64,000 nt of DNA from assembly GCA_025463515.1 (NCBI GenBank), contig JAODAQ010000010.1, positions 1 through 64,000 on the forward strand, read 5' to 3'. This DNA is from Rhodoglobus sp. GTDB taxonomy: Bacteria > Actinomycetota > Actinomycetes > Actinomycetales > Microbacteriaceae. How positions within the stretch are numbered: position 1 is the stretch's first letter; each line of letters starts with the position of its first letter. Both the position numbers and the translations under genes were made by a program. Below are positions 17,107-25,486 of this stretch, in pieces. The notes beneath the pieces are model-generated. The model worked only from the letters and a program-made list of their open reading frames with translations, was not told the DNA's origin and ran no database searches.

Positions 17107-17172
17107 GCGCTACAGTTTTTTCGTCGCGCGCCGGCTATTTCTGTAGCGCAACGCAAAAACTGTAGCGCGACA
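17107..17172. repeat. Right 66-bp inverted repeat
   Basis: Reverse-complement partner of 15998-16063 (55/66 identical). It lies between the AbiEi-like gene and the first CorC-like gene and contains the internal dyad GCGCTACA...TGTAGCGC. Confidence 0.85.
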
Positions 17173-17246
17173 GACGGCGAGACTCTCAGGCAGAGGTTCG
17201 GTAGAGTTACTCGGATAATGGACGACCCTCCCAGTAAGACCCGCCC

Positions 17247-18554
17247 GTGTACGAGCTGATCATGCTGGGCGTGGGCCTGCTGCTCACGATCGGCACCGGC
17301 TTCTTCGTGGCGTCGGAGTTCGCGCTCGTCAACCTCGACCGGTCGGACCTCGAGGTACGGCAGGAGCGCGGCGAGCGCGGTCTCGGGATGGTCATCTCGG
17401 CGCTGCGCCACACCTCCACCCACCTCTCGAGCGCGCAGCTCGGCATCACGATCACCACCCTGCTCACCGGCTACACCCTCGAGCCCGCGTTCAGCGCCCT
17501 GCTGTCGCCCCTGCTCTCGGCGTTCCTGCCGAAGTCGGCGGTCTCCATCGTCGCGACCATCATCGCGATCGTCGTCGCCACGCTGCTGTCGATGATCATC
17601 GGCGAGCTGGTGCCGAAGAACCTCGCACTGTCACTGCCTCGGGCGATCGGCAAGGTGGTGATCCCGTTCCAGGTGGTGTTCACCTCCGTGTTCCGGCCGG
17701 CCGTGACCCTGCTCAACAGCAGCGCCAACGGCATCCTGCGACTCGTCGGCATCGAGCCGAAGGAGGAGCTCTCGGGCGCCCGCACCGCCGAGGAGCTCAC
17801 CTCGCTCGTCCGCCGCTCCGCCAGTGAGGGCAGCCTCGACCGCGACACCGCGACCCTCCTCGCCCGCACCCTCGCCTTCGCCGACCACACCGCACAGGAC
17901 GTCATGACCCCGAGGCCCCGGGTCGCGAGCATCGACCGCACCGACTCCGCGCAGGAGGTCATCGACCTCGCGCGCCGCACCGGCTTCTCCCGGTTCCCGG
18001 TCATCGACGACAGCATCGACGACGTCGTCGGGATCGTGCACGTCAAGCAGGCGGTCGCGGTCCCGCGCGAGAAGCGGGCGGATGTGCCGGTCTCCGCCCT
18101 GCAGTCCGACGCCCTGCGCGTGCCCGAGACCATGAAGCTGGACGGGCTGCTCGCCGAGCTCCGCGGGCGGGGCTACCAGATGGCCGTCGTCCTGGACGAG
18201 TACGGCGGCACGGCCGGCGTCGCGACCCTCGAAGACCTCGTGGAGGAGCTCGTCGGCGAGGTCTCCGACGAGCACGACCGCAGCAAGCCCGACGTGGTGC
18301 GGTCGCGCCTGTGGTTCACGTTCCCGGGCATCCTGCGCCCCGACGAGCTGCTCGAGCGCACCGGAGTCTCGGTGCCCGAGGAGGGCCCGTACGAGACCGT
18401 GGCCGGCTGGCTCATGAGCGAGCTCGGCAGGCTGCCCGCCGTGGGCGACACTGTGGAGATCGCGGGCGGCATGTTCCGCATCGAGCGGCTCGACGGCCGC
18501 CGGATCGACCGCGTGCGGTTCACACCGACGCCCGTCGAGGGCGAGGCCGGCTGA
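17247..18554 (+). CDS. CorC/HlyC-family (DUF21-CBS) membrane transporter, first copy
   Basis: A 435-residue membrane protein: a DUF21 transmembrane domain (FFVASEFALV, SSAQLGITITTLLTGY, IIGELVPKNLALSLP), a cytoplasmic CBS pair beginning near VMTPRPRVASIDRTD with the YQMAVVLDEYGGTAGVATLEDLVEELVG part of the second CBS (read in pieces), and a C-terminal CorC/HlyC domain. The family includes magnesium/cobalt efflux proteins (CorB/CorC, MpfA); the hemolysin name is historical. GTG 17247 is the first start of the hydrophobic segment. Its TGA overlaps the ATG of a second member by one base. Confidence 0.88.
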   Translation: MYELIMLGVGLLLTIGTGFFVASEFALVNLDRSDLEVRQERGERGLGMVISALRHTSTHLSSAQLGITITTLLTGYTLEPAFSALLSPLLSAFLPKSAVSIVATIIAIVVATLLSMIIGELVPKNLALSLPRAIGKVVIPFQVVFTSVFRPAVTLLNSSANGILRLVGIEPKEELSGARTAEELTSLVRRSASEGSLDRDTATLLARTLAFADHTAQDVMTPRPRVASIDRTDSAQEVIDLARRTGFSRFPVIDDSIDDVVGIVHVKQAVAVPREKRADVPVSALQSDALRVPETMKLDGLLAELRGRGYQMAVVLDEYGGTAGVATLEDLVEELVGEVSDEHDRSKPDVVRSRLWFTFPGILRPDELLERTGVSVPEEGPYETVAGWLMSELGRLPAVGDTVEIAGGMFRIERLDGRRIDRVRFTPTPVEGEAG

Positions 18555-19594
18555 TGGACGTCTGGGGAATCGTCTGGCTGTTCGTGCTGCTGCTGGTCAA
18601 CGCCTTCTTCGTCGCGAGCGAGTTCGCGGTCATCTCCGCGCGGCGCTCGCAGATCGAGCCCAAGGCGGAGGCCGGCTCCCGGGCGGCCAAGACCGCGCTC
18701 TGGGCCATGGAGCATGCCACGCTCATGCTCGCCGCGTGCCAGTTGGGCATCACCGTGGCATCCCTGCTGATCCTGAATGTCTCGGAGCCGGCGATCCACC
18801 ACCTGCTCGAGATTCCGCTGCACCTCACCGGCCTGCCGGAGGAGGTGATCGGCACGATCGCGTTCGTGATCACGCTGCTGCTCGTGTCGTTCCTGCACGT
18901 GGTCCTGGGCGAGATGGTGCCCAAGAACATCTCGTTCTCGGTGCCCGACCGAGCGGTGCTGATGCTCGCGCCGCCGCTCGTCTTCATCGCGCGCGTGTTC
19001 AACCCGATCATCTGGGCGCTCAACGCGATAGCGAACGGCGTGCTGAGGCTGTTCCGGGTCACGCCGAAGAACGAGGCGAACAGCGTGTTCACGCTCGACG
19101 AGGTCGCGACCATCGTGGCGCAGTCAACGCGGGAGGGCGTCCTCACCGACGCGGGCGGCACCCTGAGCGCCGCGTTCGAGTTCACGTCGAAGAAGGTGCG
19201 CGACGTCGCGGTCGGCATGGCCTCGCTCGTGACCCTGCCCGAGGATGCCACACCCGCAGACGTCGAACGTGCGGTGGCCCAGCGAGGCTTCTCGCGCTAC
19301 ATCCTGGTCGACGACGAGGGGGAGCCCACCGGCTACCTTCACCTCAAGGACGTCATCGACCTCGACGACGAGAACGAGTTCGACGAGCCCGTGCCGCCCA
19401 AGCGCATACGGCAGCTCATCTCGATCTTCCGCGGCACCGACCTCGAGGACGCCCTCGCGACGATGCGCCGCTCCGGCGTGCACGTCGCGCGCGCGTTCGA
19501 CGAGAACGGGGCGACCCGGGGCGTGCTGTTCCTCGAGGACATCATCGAGGAGCTGGTCGGAGAGGTGCAGGACGCTACGCGAAGGCGGCCCTAG
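18554..19594 (+). CDS. CorC/HlyC-family (DUF21-CBS) membrane transporter, second copy
   Basis: A 346-residue paralogue starting in the TGATG junction. DUF21 motifs FFVASEFAVIS, ACQLGITVASLLI and VLGEMVPKNISF are present, followed by two CBS motifs; the C-terminal CorC/HlyC domain of the upstream copy is absent, so this is the shorter form. Tandem long and short DUF21 genes are common in actinobacteria and may form a hetero-oligomer that exports magnesium or related divalent metals. Confidence 0.88.
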   Translation: MDVWGIVWLFVLLLVNAFFVASEFAVISARRSQIEPKAEAGSRAAKTALWAMEHATLMLAACQLGITVASLLILNVSEPAIHHLLEIPLHLTGLPEEVIGTIAFVITLLLVSFLHVVLGEMVPKNISFSVPDRAVLMLAPPLVFIARVFNPIIWALNAIANGVLRLFRVTPKNEANSVFTLDEVATIVAQSTREGVLTDAGGTLSAAFEFTSKKVRDVAVGMASLVTLPEDATPADVERAVAQRGFSRYILVDDEGEPTGYLHLKDVIDLDDENEFDEPVPPKRIRQLISIFRGTDLEDALATMRRSGVHVARAFDENGATRGVLFLEDIIEELVGEVQDATRRRP

Positions 19595-20331
19595 CCCAAG
19601 TACTTCGGCCCGCTGCGGTTGTCGCGGTCAAGGTTGAGCACCTCGTCGGCGATCGCGCCGTCCTCGTTCCGGTAGGGGTTCAGGTAGTCGAGGTCGTCAA
19701 CGCTGATGCCGAACCGGTCGGCGATCGCGGAATAGACGTCGCCCGATGCCACCGTGTACTCGACCGGGGCGCCGTCGGCGTCCGTGACGACGGCGCCGTG
19801 AGCGCCGCTGGCCGTGCCTGAGTCGATGACAGTGAGGCCGGGCCGCATATCCGGGATACTCCAGGCGAACGGTGCCCGGGCGAGGATGGTGCGCACGCAG
19901 CCGAGTCCGTCACGAAGGCCCATGCTGATCACCGCCCCGTCGAGGAAGCTGGGGTCGTCGCCGCCGAACTTGGTCAGGTCCAAGTCCAGTTTGTCGTTGT
20001 CGTAGGGTGGCAGACCGAGGTCGAAGGCGAATCCGTCGATGCAGCGCCGCTCCGCGGTGAGCGGGTAGGGGCTGAGCTGCAGCGATGCCTCCGCCGGAAG
20101 CGTGGAGGTGAAGCCGATGATGCTCACGCGGGTGCGGCCGCCCGGCGCCACGGTGAGCTCAACGGTGCCCGTGACGCCGTCGGCAGGGTCGAACTCGCCG
20201 ACCGCCAAGACTGTCCCGACCGGCCCGAGACTGACTGCTGTCGGCGTTGGCTCGGGGTCGATCGGGGGCGGGGGAGCCGTGCATCCGGCCAGCAGCACGA
20301 CGACGACCAACGACCCGATTCCCCAACGCAT
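19591..20331 (-). CDS. Lipoprotein with C-terminal LysM domain
   Basis: A 246-residue secreted lipoprotein: lipobox LLAGC near residue 17, a Pro-rich linker, a beta-rich domain of unknown family with two cysteines, and a C-terminal LysM module (YTVASGDVYSAIADRFGI...LDYLNPYR) that binds peptidoglycan. The ATG lacks a Shine-Dalgarno but TAGTCT ends 6 bases upstream. Its stop overlaps the last bases of the convergent CorC-like gene. Confidence 0.8.
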   Translation of the reverse strand: MRWGIGSLVVVVLLAGCTAPPPPIDPEPTPTAVSLGPVGTVLAVGEFDPADGVTGTVELTVAPGGRTRVSIIGFTSTLPAEASLQLSPYPLTAERRCIDGFAFDLGLPPYDNDKLDLDLTKFGGDDPSFLDGAVISMGLRDGLGCVRTILARAPFAWSIPDMRPGLTVIDSGTASGAHGAVVTDADGAPVEYTVASGDVYSAIADRFGISVDDLDYLNPYRNEDGAIADEVLNLDRDNRSGPKYLG

Positions 20332-20340
20332 CGACCCAGA

Positions 20341-21252
20341 CTAAGCCGAGGCAGCCTCAGCTGTCACGGGGCGCGCGCGAACCCGCGCCCGCACCGCGAT
20401 ACCCGCGAACAGGATCACGACGAGCGCGCCGACCCACACGGTCCACTCGAGGGCCTCGCCGAGCAGCAGTGCCGACCACACGATCGTGAGCACGGGCTGT
20501 ACGAGCTGGATCTGGCTGACCCGGGCGATCGGGCCGATCGCGAGGCCGCGGTACCACGCGAAGAATCCGAGGAACATGCTGAACAGCGCCATATAGCCGA
20601 AGGCGAGCCACGCGGGCGCACCGGCCCGCGGCCAGCCGGGCGCCACGGTTACGGCAGTGATCACGAGCGTCACGGGAAGCGCGAGCACGAGGGCCCAGCA
20701 GATGGTCTGCCACGAGCCGATCTCGCGGGAGAGCAGCGCGCCCTCGGCGTAGCCGATCGCGGCGGTCACGACCGCGCCGAGCAGCAGGAGGTCGCCGGGA
20801 CGCAGCTCCTGGAGGCCGCCGCCCGCGAGGGCGACGAAGACGACCACGGCGAGCACACCGGCACCGCTCGCCAGCCAGAACGCGAGCGACGGCCGCTCCT
20901 TGCCCCGGATGACGGCGGCCACCGCGGTCGCCGCGGGCAGCAGCCCGATCACGACGGCGCCGTGGGACGACGGCACGGTCTGCAGCGCGAAGGAGGTGAA
21001 CAGGGGGAAGCCGAAGATCACGCCTCCCGCAACCACGGCGAGGCGCAGCCACTGCCTGCCCTTCGGGAAGCGCTGCCGCGTGATCGCCAGGACTGCGATG
21101 GCGAGAGCTCCAGCGACCACCGCCCGCCCGTTGCTGATGAACAGGGGAGCAAGATCGGCGACCGCGATGTGGGTCATGGGCAGCGTGAACGAGAAGATCA
21201 GCACCCCGAGAAAGCCGAAGGCGAGTCCGCGTGCGGGGCTACTTGAGGGCAT
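20341..21252 (-). CDS. DMT-family exporter (EamA domains)
   Basis: A 303-residue, ten-helix drug/metabolite transporter with two EamA repeats; PSSHGAVVIGLLPAATAVAAV and QLVQPVLTIVWSALLLGE are typical of the repeats. Substrate unknown; relatives export amino acids or metabolites. The ATG at 21252 overlaps the end of the upstream oxidoreductase gene by 14 bases, giving a HAD-OYE-DMT operon. Confidence 0.85.
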   Translation of the reverse strand: MPSSSPARGLAFGFLGVLIFSFTLPMTHIAVADLAPLFISNGRAVVAGALAIAVLAITRQRFPKGRQWLRLAVVAGGVIFGFPLFTSFALQTVPSSHGAVVIGLLPAATAVAAVIRGKERPSLAFWLASGAGVLAVVVFVALAGGGLQELRPGDLLLLGAVVTAAIGYAEGALLSREIGSWQTICWALVLALPVTLVITAVTVAPGWPRAGAPAWLAFGYMALFSMFLGFFAWYRGLAIGPIARVSQIQLVQPVLTIVWSALLLGEALEWTVWVGALVVILFAGIAVRARVRARPVTAEAASA

Positions 21253-22324
21253 ATTTGGAGCGTAGGTACTGCGGCGGGTAGTAGTCGAGGTCGACGCCCA
21301 GCTCGGCGGCTGCGCGCCACGCGAAGTGCGGGTCGCGCATCATCTCGCGGCCCATCATGACGGCGTCGGCCCGGCCGGATGCCACGACCTCCTCGGCCTG
21401 CTGGGCCTCCGTGATGAGCCCGACGGCGCTCACCGGGGCTTCCGCGGTCTCGTGGACGAACTCCGCGAAAGGCACCTGGTAGCCGGGCTCGAGCGGGATG
21501 CGGATGCCGCTCACGAGCCCGCCCGTCGAGATGTCGAACAGGTCGGCGCCCGCCTCCTGCGCCCAGCCCGCGACGACTGCCGTCTGCTCCCGGTCCCACC
21601 CGCCCTCGGCCCAGTCGGTCGCGGAGAAGCGCACGAGCACGGGGATGTCGGGGCCGGCAGCCTCGCGGACGGCGCGCACGACCGCCAGTAGCAGCCGGGC
21701 GCGGTTCTCGAGGGAGCCGCCGTACTCGTCGGTGCGCTCGTTGGAGAGCGGCGAGAGGAACTGGTGCAGCAGGTAGCCGTGCGCGGCGTGCACCTCGAGC
21801 AGCCCGAACCCGGCCGCCAGTGCCCGGGTGGTCGCGGCGGCGAAGTCGTCGACGACGGCCCCGATCTCCTCGACCGAGAGCGCGCGGGGCGTCGAATAGC
21901 CCGAGAACGCAAGGGCAGAGGGGGCCACCGGCTCCCACCCGCCCTCGGCCTCCGGCACTGTCGCGCCGAAGCGGGGGTCGAAGTGCCGCCAGGTCGAGCC
22001 CTTCCGGCCGGCGTGGGCGAGCTGGATGCCCGGCACGGCGCCCTGCGAGCGGATGAAGGCGGTGATGCGGGCCCAGGCATCCCGCTGCTCGCTGTTCCAG
22101 AGCCCGGTGTCCTCGGGGCTGATGCGCCCCTCGGGGCTCACCGCCGTCGCCTCGGTCATGACGAGGCCCGCGCCACCGAGGGCGAACGAGCCGAGGTGCA
22201 CGAGGTGCCAGTCGGTCGGCACCCCGTCGCGTAGCTCGACGGAGTACTGGCACAGGGGAGCGACCCAGAGGCGGTTGCGGAAGGTCGTGCCGCGCAGGGC
22301 CAGGGGCGTGAACAAGGCGCTCAT
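21239..22324 (-). CDS. NADH:flavin oxidoreductase, old yellow enzyme (YqjM/NamA type)
   Basis: A 361-residue FMN TIM-barrel ene-reductase. Visible: LWVAPLCQYS with the cysteine diagnostic of the thermophilic-like YqjM class, GIQLAHAGRKGS, HAAHGYLLHQFLSPLSN (HxxHGY substrate His pair region), RFSATDW and the flavin-phosphate loop near the end. It reduces activated C=C bonds with NAD(P)H; physiological substrate unknown. The ATG overlaps the stop of the HAD gene (ATGA). Confidence 0.88.
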   Translation of the reverse strand: MSALFTPLALRGTTFRNRLWVAPLCQYSVELRDGVPTDWHLVHLGSFALGGAGLVMTEATAVSPEGRISPEDTGLWNSEQRDAWARITAFIRSQGAVPGIQLAHAGRKGSTWRHFDPRFGATVPEAEGGWEPVAPSALAFSGYSTPRALSVEEIGAVVDDFAAATTRALAAGFGLLEVHAAHGYLLHQFLSPLSNERTDEYGGSLENRARLLLAVVRAVREAAGPDIPVLVRFSATDWAEGGWDREQTAVVAGWAQEAGADLFDISTGGLVSGIRIPLEPGYQVPFAEFVHETAEAPVSAVGLITEAQQAEEVVASGRADAVMMGREMMRDPHFAWRAAAELGVDLDYYPPQYLRSKYALK

Positions 22325-22938
22325 GCTTGAAGGGAACGCAGGAAGGCGCCCAGGCCTTCCACGCCGGTGAAGTGGTGCGCGGTCACGCCGAGTGCTGTCG
22401 CGGCATCCGTGTTCACCGACTTGTTGTCGACGAAGACCATGTGGTCGAGGGGGATGCCCAGCTCGGCGGCCACCTCGGAGTAGATCGCCGGATCGGGCTT
22501 GATGGCGTCCATCTCCGCACTGACGAAGACGCGCTCGAAGAACTGGGCCATCGGGGATCGCCGGAACGGGCTCGAGAAGTCGAAGCCCGCGTTGGAGAGG
22601 ATCGCCAGGCGCGTGCCGCCCTCGTGCAGCTCCTCGATGAGGTCGAGAGTGCCGGGCTCGATGCTCCACCAGCTGCGGAAGTCGGCGATCCAGAGCGCGT
22701 GCACGGTGGAGGCCCTCCACGTCACGCCGAGGTCGGCGGCGACGAGCCGCCAGTACTCCGGGATGCTCGTGGTGCCCTGGTCCAGGCCGTCGCGGTGCGC
22801 CCAGTAGGCGTCCCAGAACTCGGTGTCGTGGCATCCGGAGATCGCGACCAGCGCCGCGCGGTCCGGATCGTTCGGCGACCGCGAGATCACCTCGCCGTAG
22901 TCGAAGACGACAACACGATCGGGGATGCTGATAGCCAC
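22321..22938 (-). CDS. HAD-superfamily hydrolase (YihX-like)
   Basis: A 205-residue HAD phosphatase with nucleophile Asp13 in FDYGEV. The usual second aspartate of DxD is a glycine, as in YihX-type sugar phosphatases (DLGNV). Motif II is ILSNAG, motif III/IV KPDPAIY and FVDNKSVN. The start is GTG 22938; TAGTTT ends 6 bases upstream, overlapping the divergent promoter of the next gene. First gene of the operon with the old yellow enzyme and the DMT exporter. Confidence 0.8.
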   Translation of the reverse strand: MAISIPDRVVVFDYGEVISRSPNDPDRAALVAISGCHDTEFWDAYWAHRDGLDQGTTSIPEYWRLVAADLGVTWRASTVHALWIADFRSWWSIEPGTLDLIEELHEGGTRLAILSNAGFDFSSPFRRSPMAQFFERVFVSAEMDAIKPDPAIYSEVAAELGIPLDHMVFVDNKSVNTDAATALGVTAHHFTGVEGLGAFLRSLQA

Positions 22939-22944
22939 CCGCCC

Positions 22945-22954
22945 AAACTATCGT
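22945..22954. promoter_or_regulatory. Overlapping divergent -10 elements (AAACTATCGT)
   Basis: On the minus strand TAGTTT (22950-22945) ends 6 bases before the HAD GTG; on the plus strand TATCGT (22949-22954) ends 7 bases before GTG 22962. The two hexamers share the TA at 22949-22950, so polymerase cannot occupy both at once. Confidence 0.45.
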
Positions 22955-22961
22955 GAGACAG

Positions 22962-23764
22962 GTGACCCCCTTCACCGCGTGGACCCCGGATGACGCAGCC
23001 TCCCGTATCGCGGTGCCCGGCGAGCACGACGACAAGTACTCGCGCGGCGTCCTCGGGGTGATCACGGGCTCGGCGATGTACCCGGGTGCGGCCGTGCTCG
23101 GAGTGCAGGCTGCGGCGCACACCGGCATCGGGATGATCCGGTACCTGGGTGAGGCGGCGGAGCTCGTGCTCCAGCGCCGCCCCGAGGTCGTCACCGCCGA
23201 CGGGCGCGTGCAGGCGTGGCTGCTCGGCTCCGGGATGGACCACGTCGACCGCCAGCTCGAGCCGCTGCTTCGCGCGGTGTCGCAGGAGGTTCCCGTGGTG
23301 CTCGACGGCGGTGCGCTCGACCTCCACGACCGCGCGGCCGGGCCCGTGGTGATCACGCCGCACTACGGCGAGCTCGCGCGACTGCTCGGCGTCGACCGCG
23401 CCGAGGTCGCCGGCGATCCCGAGGGATACGCGCGCCGGACTGCCGATTCCCTCGGGGTGACCGTGCTGCTCAAAGGGCACACCACGTATGTCGCGGGGCC
23501 GGGGATCTCGCTCTCCGCCGCCAGCGCGCCGACCTGGCTCGCGACGCGGGCGCGGGGGATGCGCTCGCCGGGATCCTCGGCGCCCTCGTGGCGACCCACG
23601 CCGCGGCGATCGCGGACGACCCCGCCGAGCTCGCGCGCCTCGCCGCCACCGCGGCCGTGTTGCACGGGCTCGCGGCGAAGCGGGCCTCGGGTGGCGGGCC
23701 GCTCACGGTGCTCGGGCTCGCGGCGGCGCTGCCGGCCACGATCGCGAGGCTGCTCGCTGGTTGA
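22962..23764 (+). pseudogene. nnrD: ADP-dependent NAD(P)H-hydrate dehydratase, frameshifted
   Basis: Repairs hydrated NAD(P)H. The first part (GVITGSAMYPGAAVLGVQAA, THPHYGE-like ITPHYGELARLLGV, LLKGHTTYVAGPG) is in one frame up to about 23546; the natural C-terminus, including AGAGDALAGILGAL with the catalytic Asp and the tail to TGA 23762-23764, is in another. One missing G within the GC-rich run 23541-23558 explains this. As written the product lacks the active-site Asp. Either a real lesion or an assembly indel. Start GTG 22962 is favoured by the -10; GTG 22953 is possible. Confidence 0.8.
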
Positions 23765-23874
23765 GTAGGGCGCTCTGGCGCACATATCGAAACCGGTGGG
23801 TTGAGTAGGGCGTTCTGGCGCTCGTATCGAAACCGGTGAGTTTCGATACGCGCCCCAGAGGGCGCTACTCAACC
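23759..23874. repeat. Three copies of GGTTGAGTAG...CGAAACC repeat, two direct and one inverted
   Basis: Copies at 23759-23797 and 23799-23837 are direct; 23839-23874 is inverted and pairs with the second to form a long hairpin between the convergent nnrD and ABC genes. The stop codon of nnrD lies in the first copy. A further copy is at 10033-10067, so this is a dispersed family, probably serving as bidirectional terminators. Confidence 0.85.
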
Positions 23875-23879
23875 CGCGG

Positions 23880-24614
23880 CTAGCCCAGGAACCGCGACAG
23901 GAACTCGCGCGTCCGCGCCTCGCGCGGGGCGCCGAAGACCTCCGCGGGGGTGCCCTGCTCCGCGATCAGACCCTGGTCGAGGAACACGACGCGGTCGGCG
24001 ACGTCGCGGGCGAAGGCCATCTCGTGCGTCGCCATGACGATCGTCGTGCCCTCCGCCTTGAGCTCGCGCACGAGGTCGAGCACCTCGGTGACGAGCTCCG
24101 GATCGAGGGCGCTCGTGATCTCGTCGAGCAGGAGGAGCTCGGGGTTGGTGGCGACAGCGCGGACGATCGCGGCGCGCTGCTGCTGGCCGCCCGAGAGGCG
24201 GTCCGGGAAGGCGCGGGCATGGTCGGCGAGCCCGATGCGGTCGAGCAGCTCGAGCCCGCGCGCCTCGGCCTGCGCCCGCGGCATCCGGAGCACCCGGCGG
24301 GAGGCCAGCGTGACGTTGTCGAGCACGGAGAGGTGCGGGAAGAGGTTGTAGTGCTGGAAGACGACGCCGATTCGCGCGCGCACCGTGTCGGGCTTGGTGC
24401 TCGGCGTGGAGATGTCGGTGCCCGCGAGCCAGATCTGCCCGTCGTCGAGGCGCTCGAGGAGGTTCACGGTGCGCAGGAGCGTCGACTTGCCCGAGCCGCT
24501 CGCGCCGATCAGGGCGACGACCTCGTGCGAGTCGACCGCGAGGTCGATGCCGCGCAGCACGTCGGTCTCGCCGTAGGACTTCCAGATGTTCTCGAGCCGC
24601 AGCACCTCGGTCAT
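23880..24614 (-). CDS. Polar amino acid ABC transporter, ATP-binding subunit
   Basis: A 244-residue ATPase: Walker A GASGSGKST, Q-loop in VFQHYNLFPH, signature LSGGQQQR, Walker B LLLLDEITSALD (Ile where Pro is usual) and the switch His in ATHEM. The pattern is that of GlnQ/HisP-type polar amino acid importers. Last gene of the order binding protein, permease, ATPase; its ATG overlaps the permease stop (ATGA). Confidence 0.9.
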   Translation of the reverse strand: MTEVLRLENIWKSYGETDVLRGIDLAVDSHEVVALIGASGSGKSTLLRTVNLLERLDDGQIWLAGTDISTPSTKPDTVRARIGVVFQHYNLFPHLSVLDNVTLASRRVLRMPRAQAEARGLELLDRIGLADHARAFPDRLSGGQQQRAAIVRAVATNPELLLLDEITSALDPELVTEVLDLVRELKAEGTTIVMATHEMAFARDVADRVVFLDQGLIAEQGTPAEVFGAPREARTREFLSRFLG

Positions 24615-25477
24615 GAGACGATGCCGCCGATCTGCTCCCGCGAGCGCAGCCGCGCCGTGTACCAGTCGGTGAAGCGGATCATGGGGATGGCCAGGAGCAC
24701 GAAGAACAGCCCGGCGACGACGTACGGCGTGTAGTTGAAGAAGTGGCTGGTCTCGATCTGCGCCGCCCGCACGGCGTCGACCGCCCCGAGGACCGAGATG
24801 AGCCCGACGTCCTTCTGCATCGCGATGAAGTCGTTCATGAGCGCGGGCGTGACCTTGCGGACGGCCTGCGGCAGCACAATGAGCCGCATCGACTGCCCGT
24901 GCGTGAGCCCGAGCGAGCGGGCGGCGACGACCTGCGACGGATGCACGGCCTCGATGCCCGCCCGGAACACCTCGCTCACGTACGCCGAGTAGGTGAGCAC
25001 GAGTGCGATCGTGCCGAGCACCTCGGAGGGGATGCGAGGCCCGCCGGACCCGATGAGCCCGGGCACCCCGAACCCCACGAGGTACAGCGTGATGATGAGC
25101 GGCATGCCGCGGAACAGGTCGGTGTAGCCCGAGGCGAGAGCGCGAAGCGGGAAGAACACCGGGCCGCGCAGAGTGCGGATCGCGGCGATGATGAGGCTCA
25201 GCACCAGCACGCCCACCACGGCGAACAGCAGCACGCGGAGGTTGAGCAGGAACCCCTCGGCGATGCGGGGGAGTGCGGCGACCGCGACCTCCGGGTTGAA
25301 GAAGCCCTGCTGGACACGGGCCCAGCCCGGGGTGTTGATGATGGTGAGCCAGGCCACCACTGCGAGCGCGACGGTGCTCACGAGGCTGATGATCACCGAC
25401 CGCGCGCCCTGCCGACGGCGGAAGGCCCGACGCTCGAGCTCGATAGCGCTCGGCCGCCGGGCCTCCTCTGAAGTCAC
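24611..25477 (-). CDS. Polar amino acid ABC transporter, permease subunit
   Basis: A 288-residue membrane subunit of the HisM/GlnP type with the coupling motif EAVHPSQVVAARSLGLTHGQ and LPQAVRKVTPALMNDFI. An N-terminal basic stretch precedes the first helix. GTG start at 25477 lies nine bases after the stop of the binding-protein gene. Only one permease gene is present, so a homodimeric channel is expected. Confidence 0.88.
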   Translation of the reverse strand: MTSEEARRPSAIELERRAFRRRQGARSVIISLVSTVALAVVAWLTIINTPGWARVQQGFFNPEVAVAALPRIAEGFLLNLRVLLFAVVGVLVLSLIIAAIRTLRGPVFFPLRALASGYTDLFRGMPLIITLYLVGFGVPGLIGSGGPRIPSEVLGTIALVLTYSAYVSEVFRAGIEAVHPSQVVAARSLGLTHGQSMRLIVLPQAVRKVTPALMNDFIAMQKDVGLISVLGAVDAVRAAQIETSHFFNYTPYVVAGLFFVLLAIPMIRFTDWYTARLRSREQIGGIVS

Positions 25478-25486
25478 TAGCGAATG

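Larger units (their letters stand above)
15998..17172. mobile_element. One-gene cassette bounded by 66-bp inverted repeats
   Basis: Bases 15998-16063 and the reverse complement of 17107-17172 agree at 55 of 66 positions. Between them lies a single gene read leftward, whose stop codon is two bases from the left repeat, and about 100 bases of upstream sequence. No transposase is present and no target duplication is obvious. It may be a non-autonomous mobile unit or two copies of a dispersed palindromic repeat that happen to flank the gene. Confidence 0.55.

Noticed and set aside
15998-17172. Cassette considered as a standard insertion sequence
   Set aside because: No transposase motif is present and no target duplication is visible; reported as an unclassified cassette instead.
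23541-23558. Programmed frameshift in nnrD
   Set aside because: No slippery heptamer or downstream stimulator is evident, and relatives have a single frame; a lesion or indel error is simpler.
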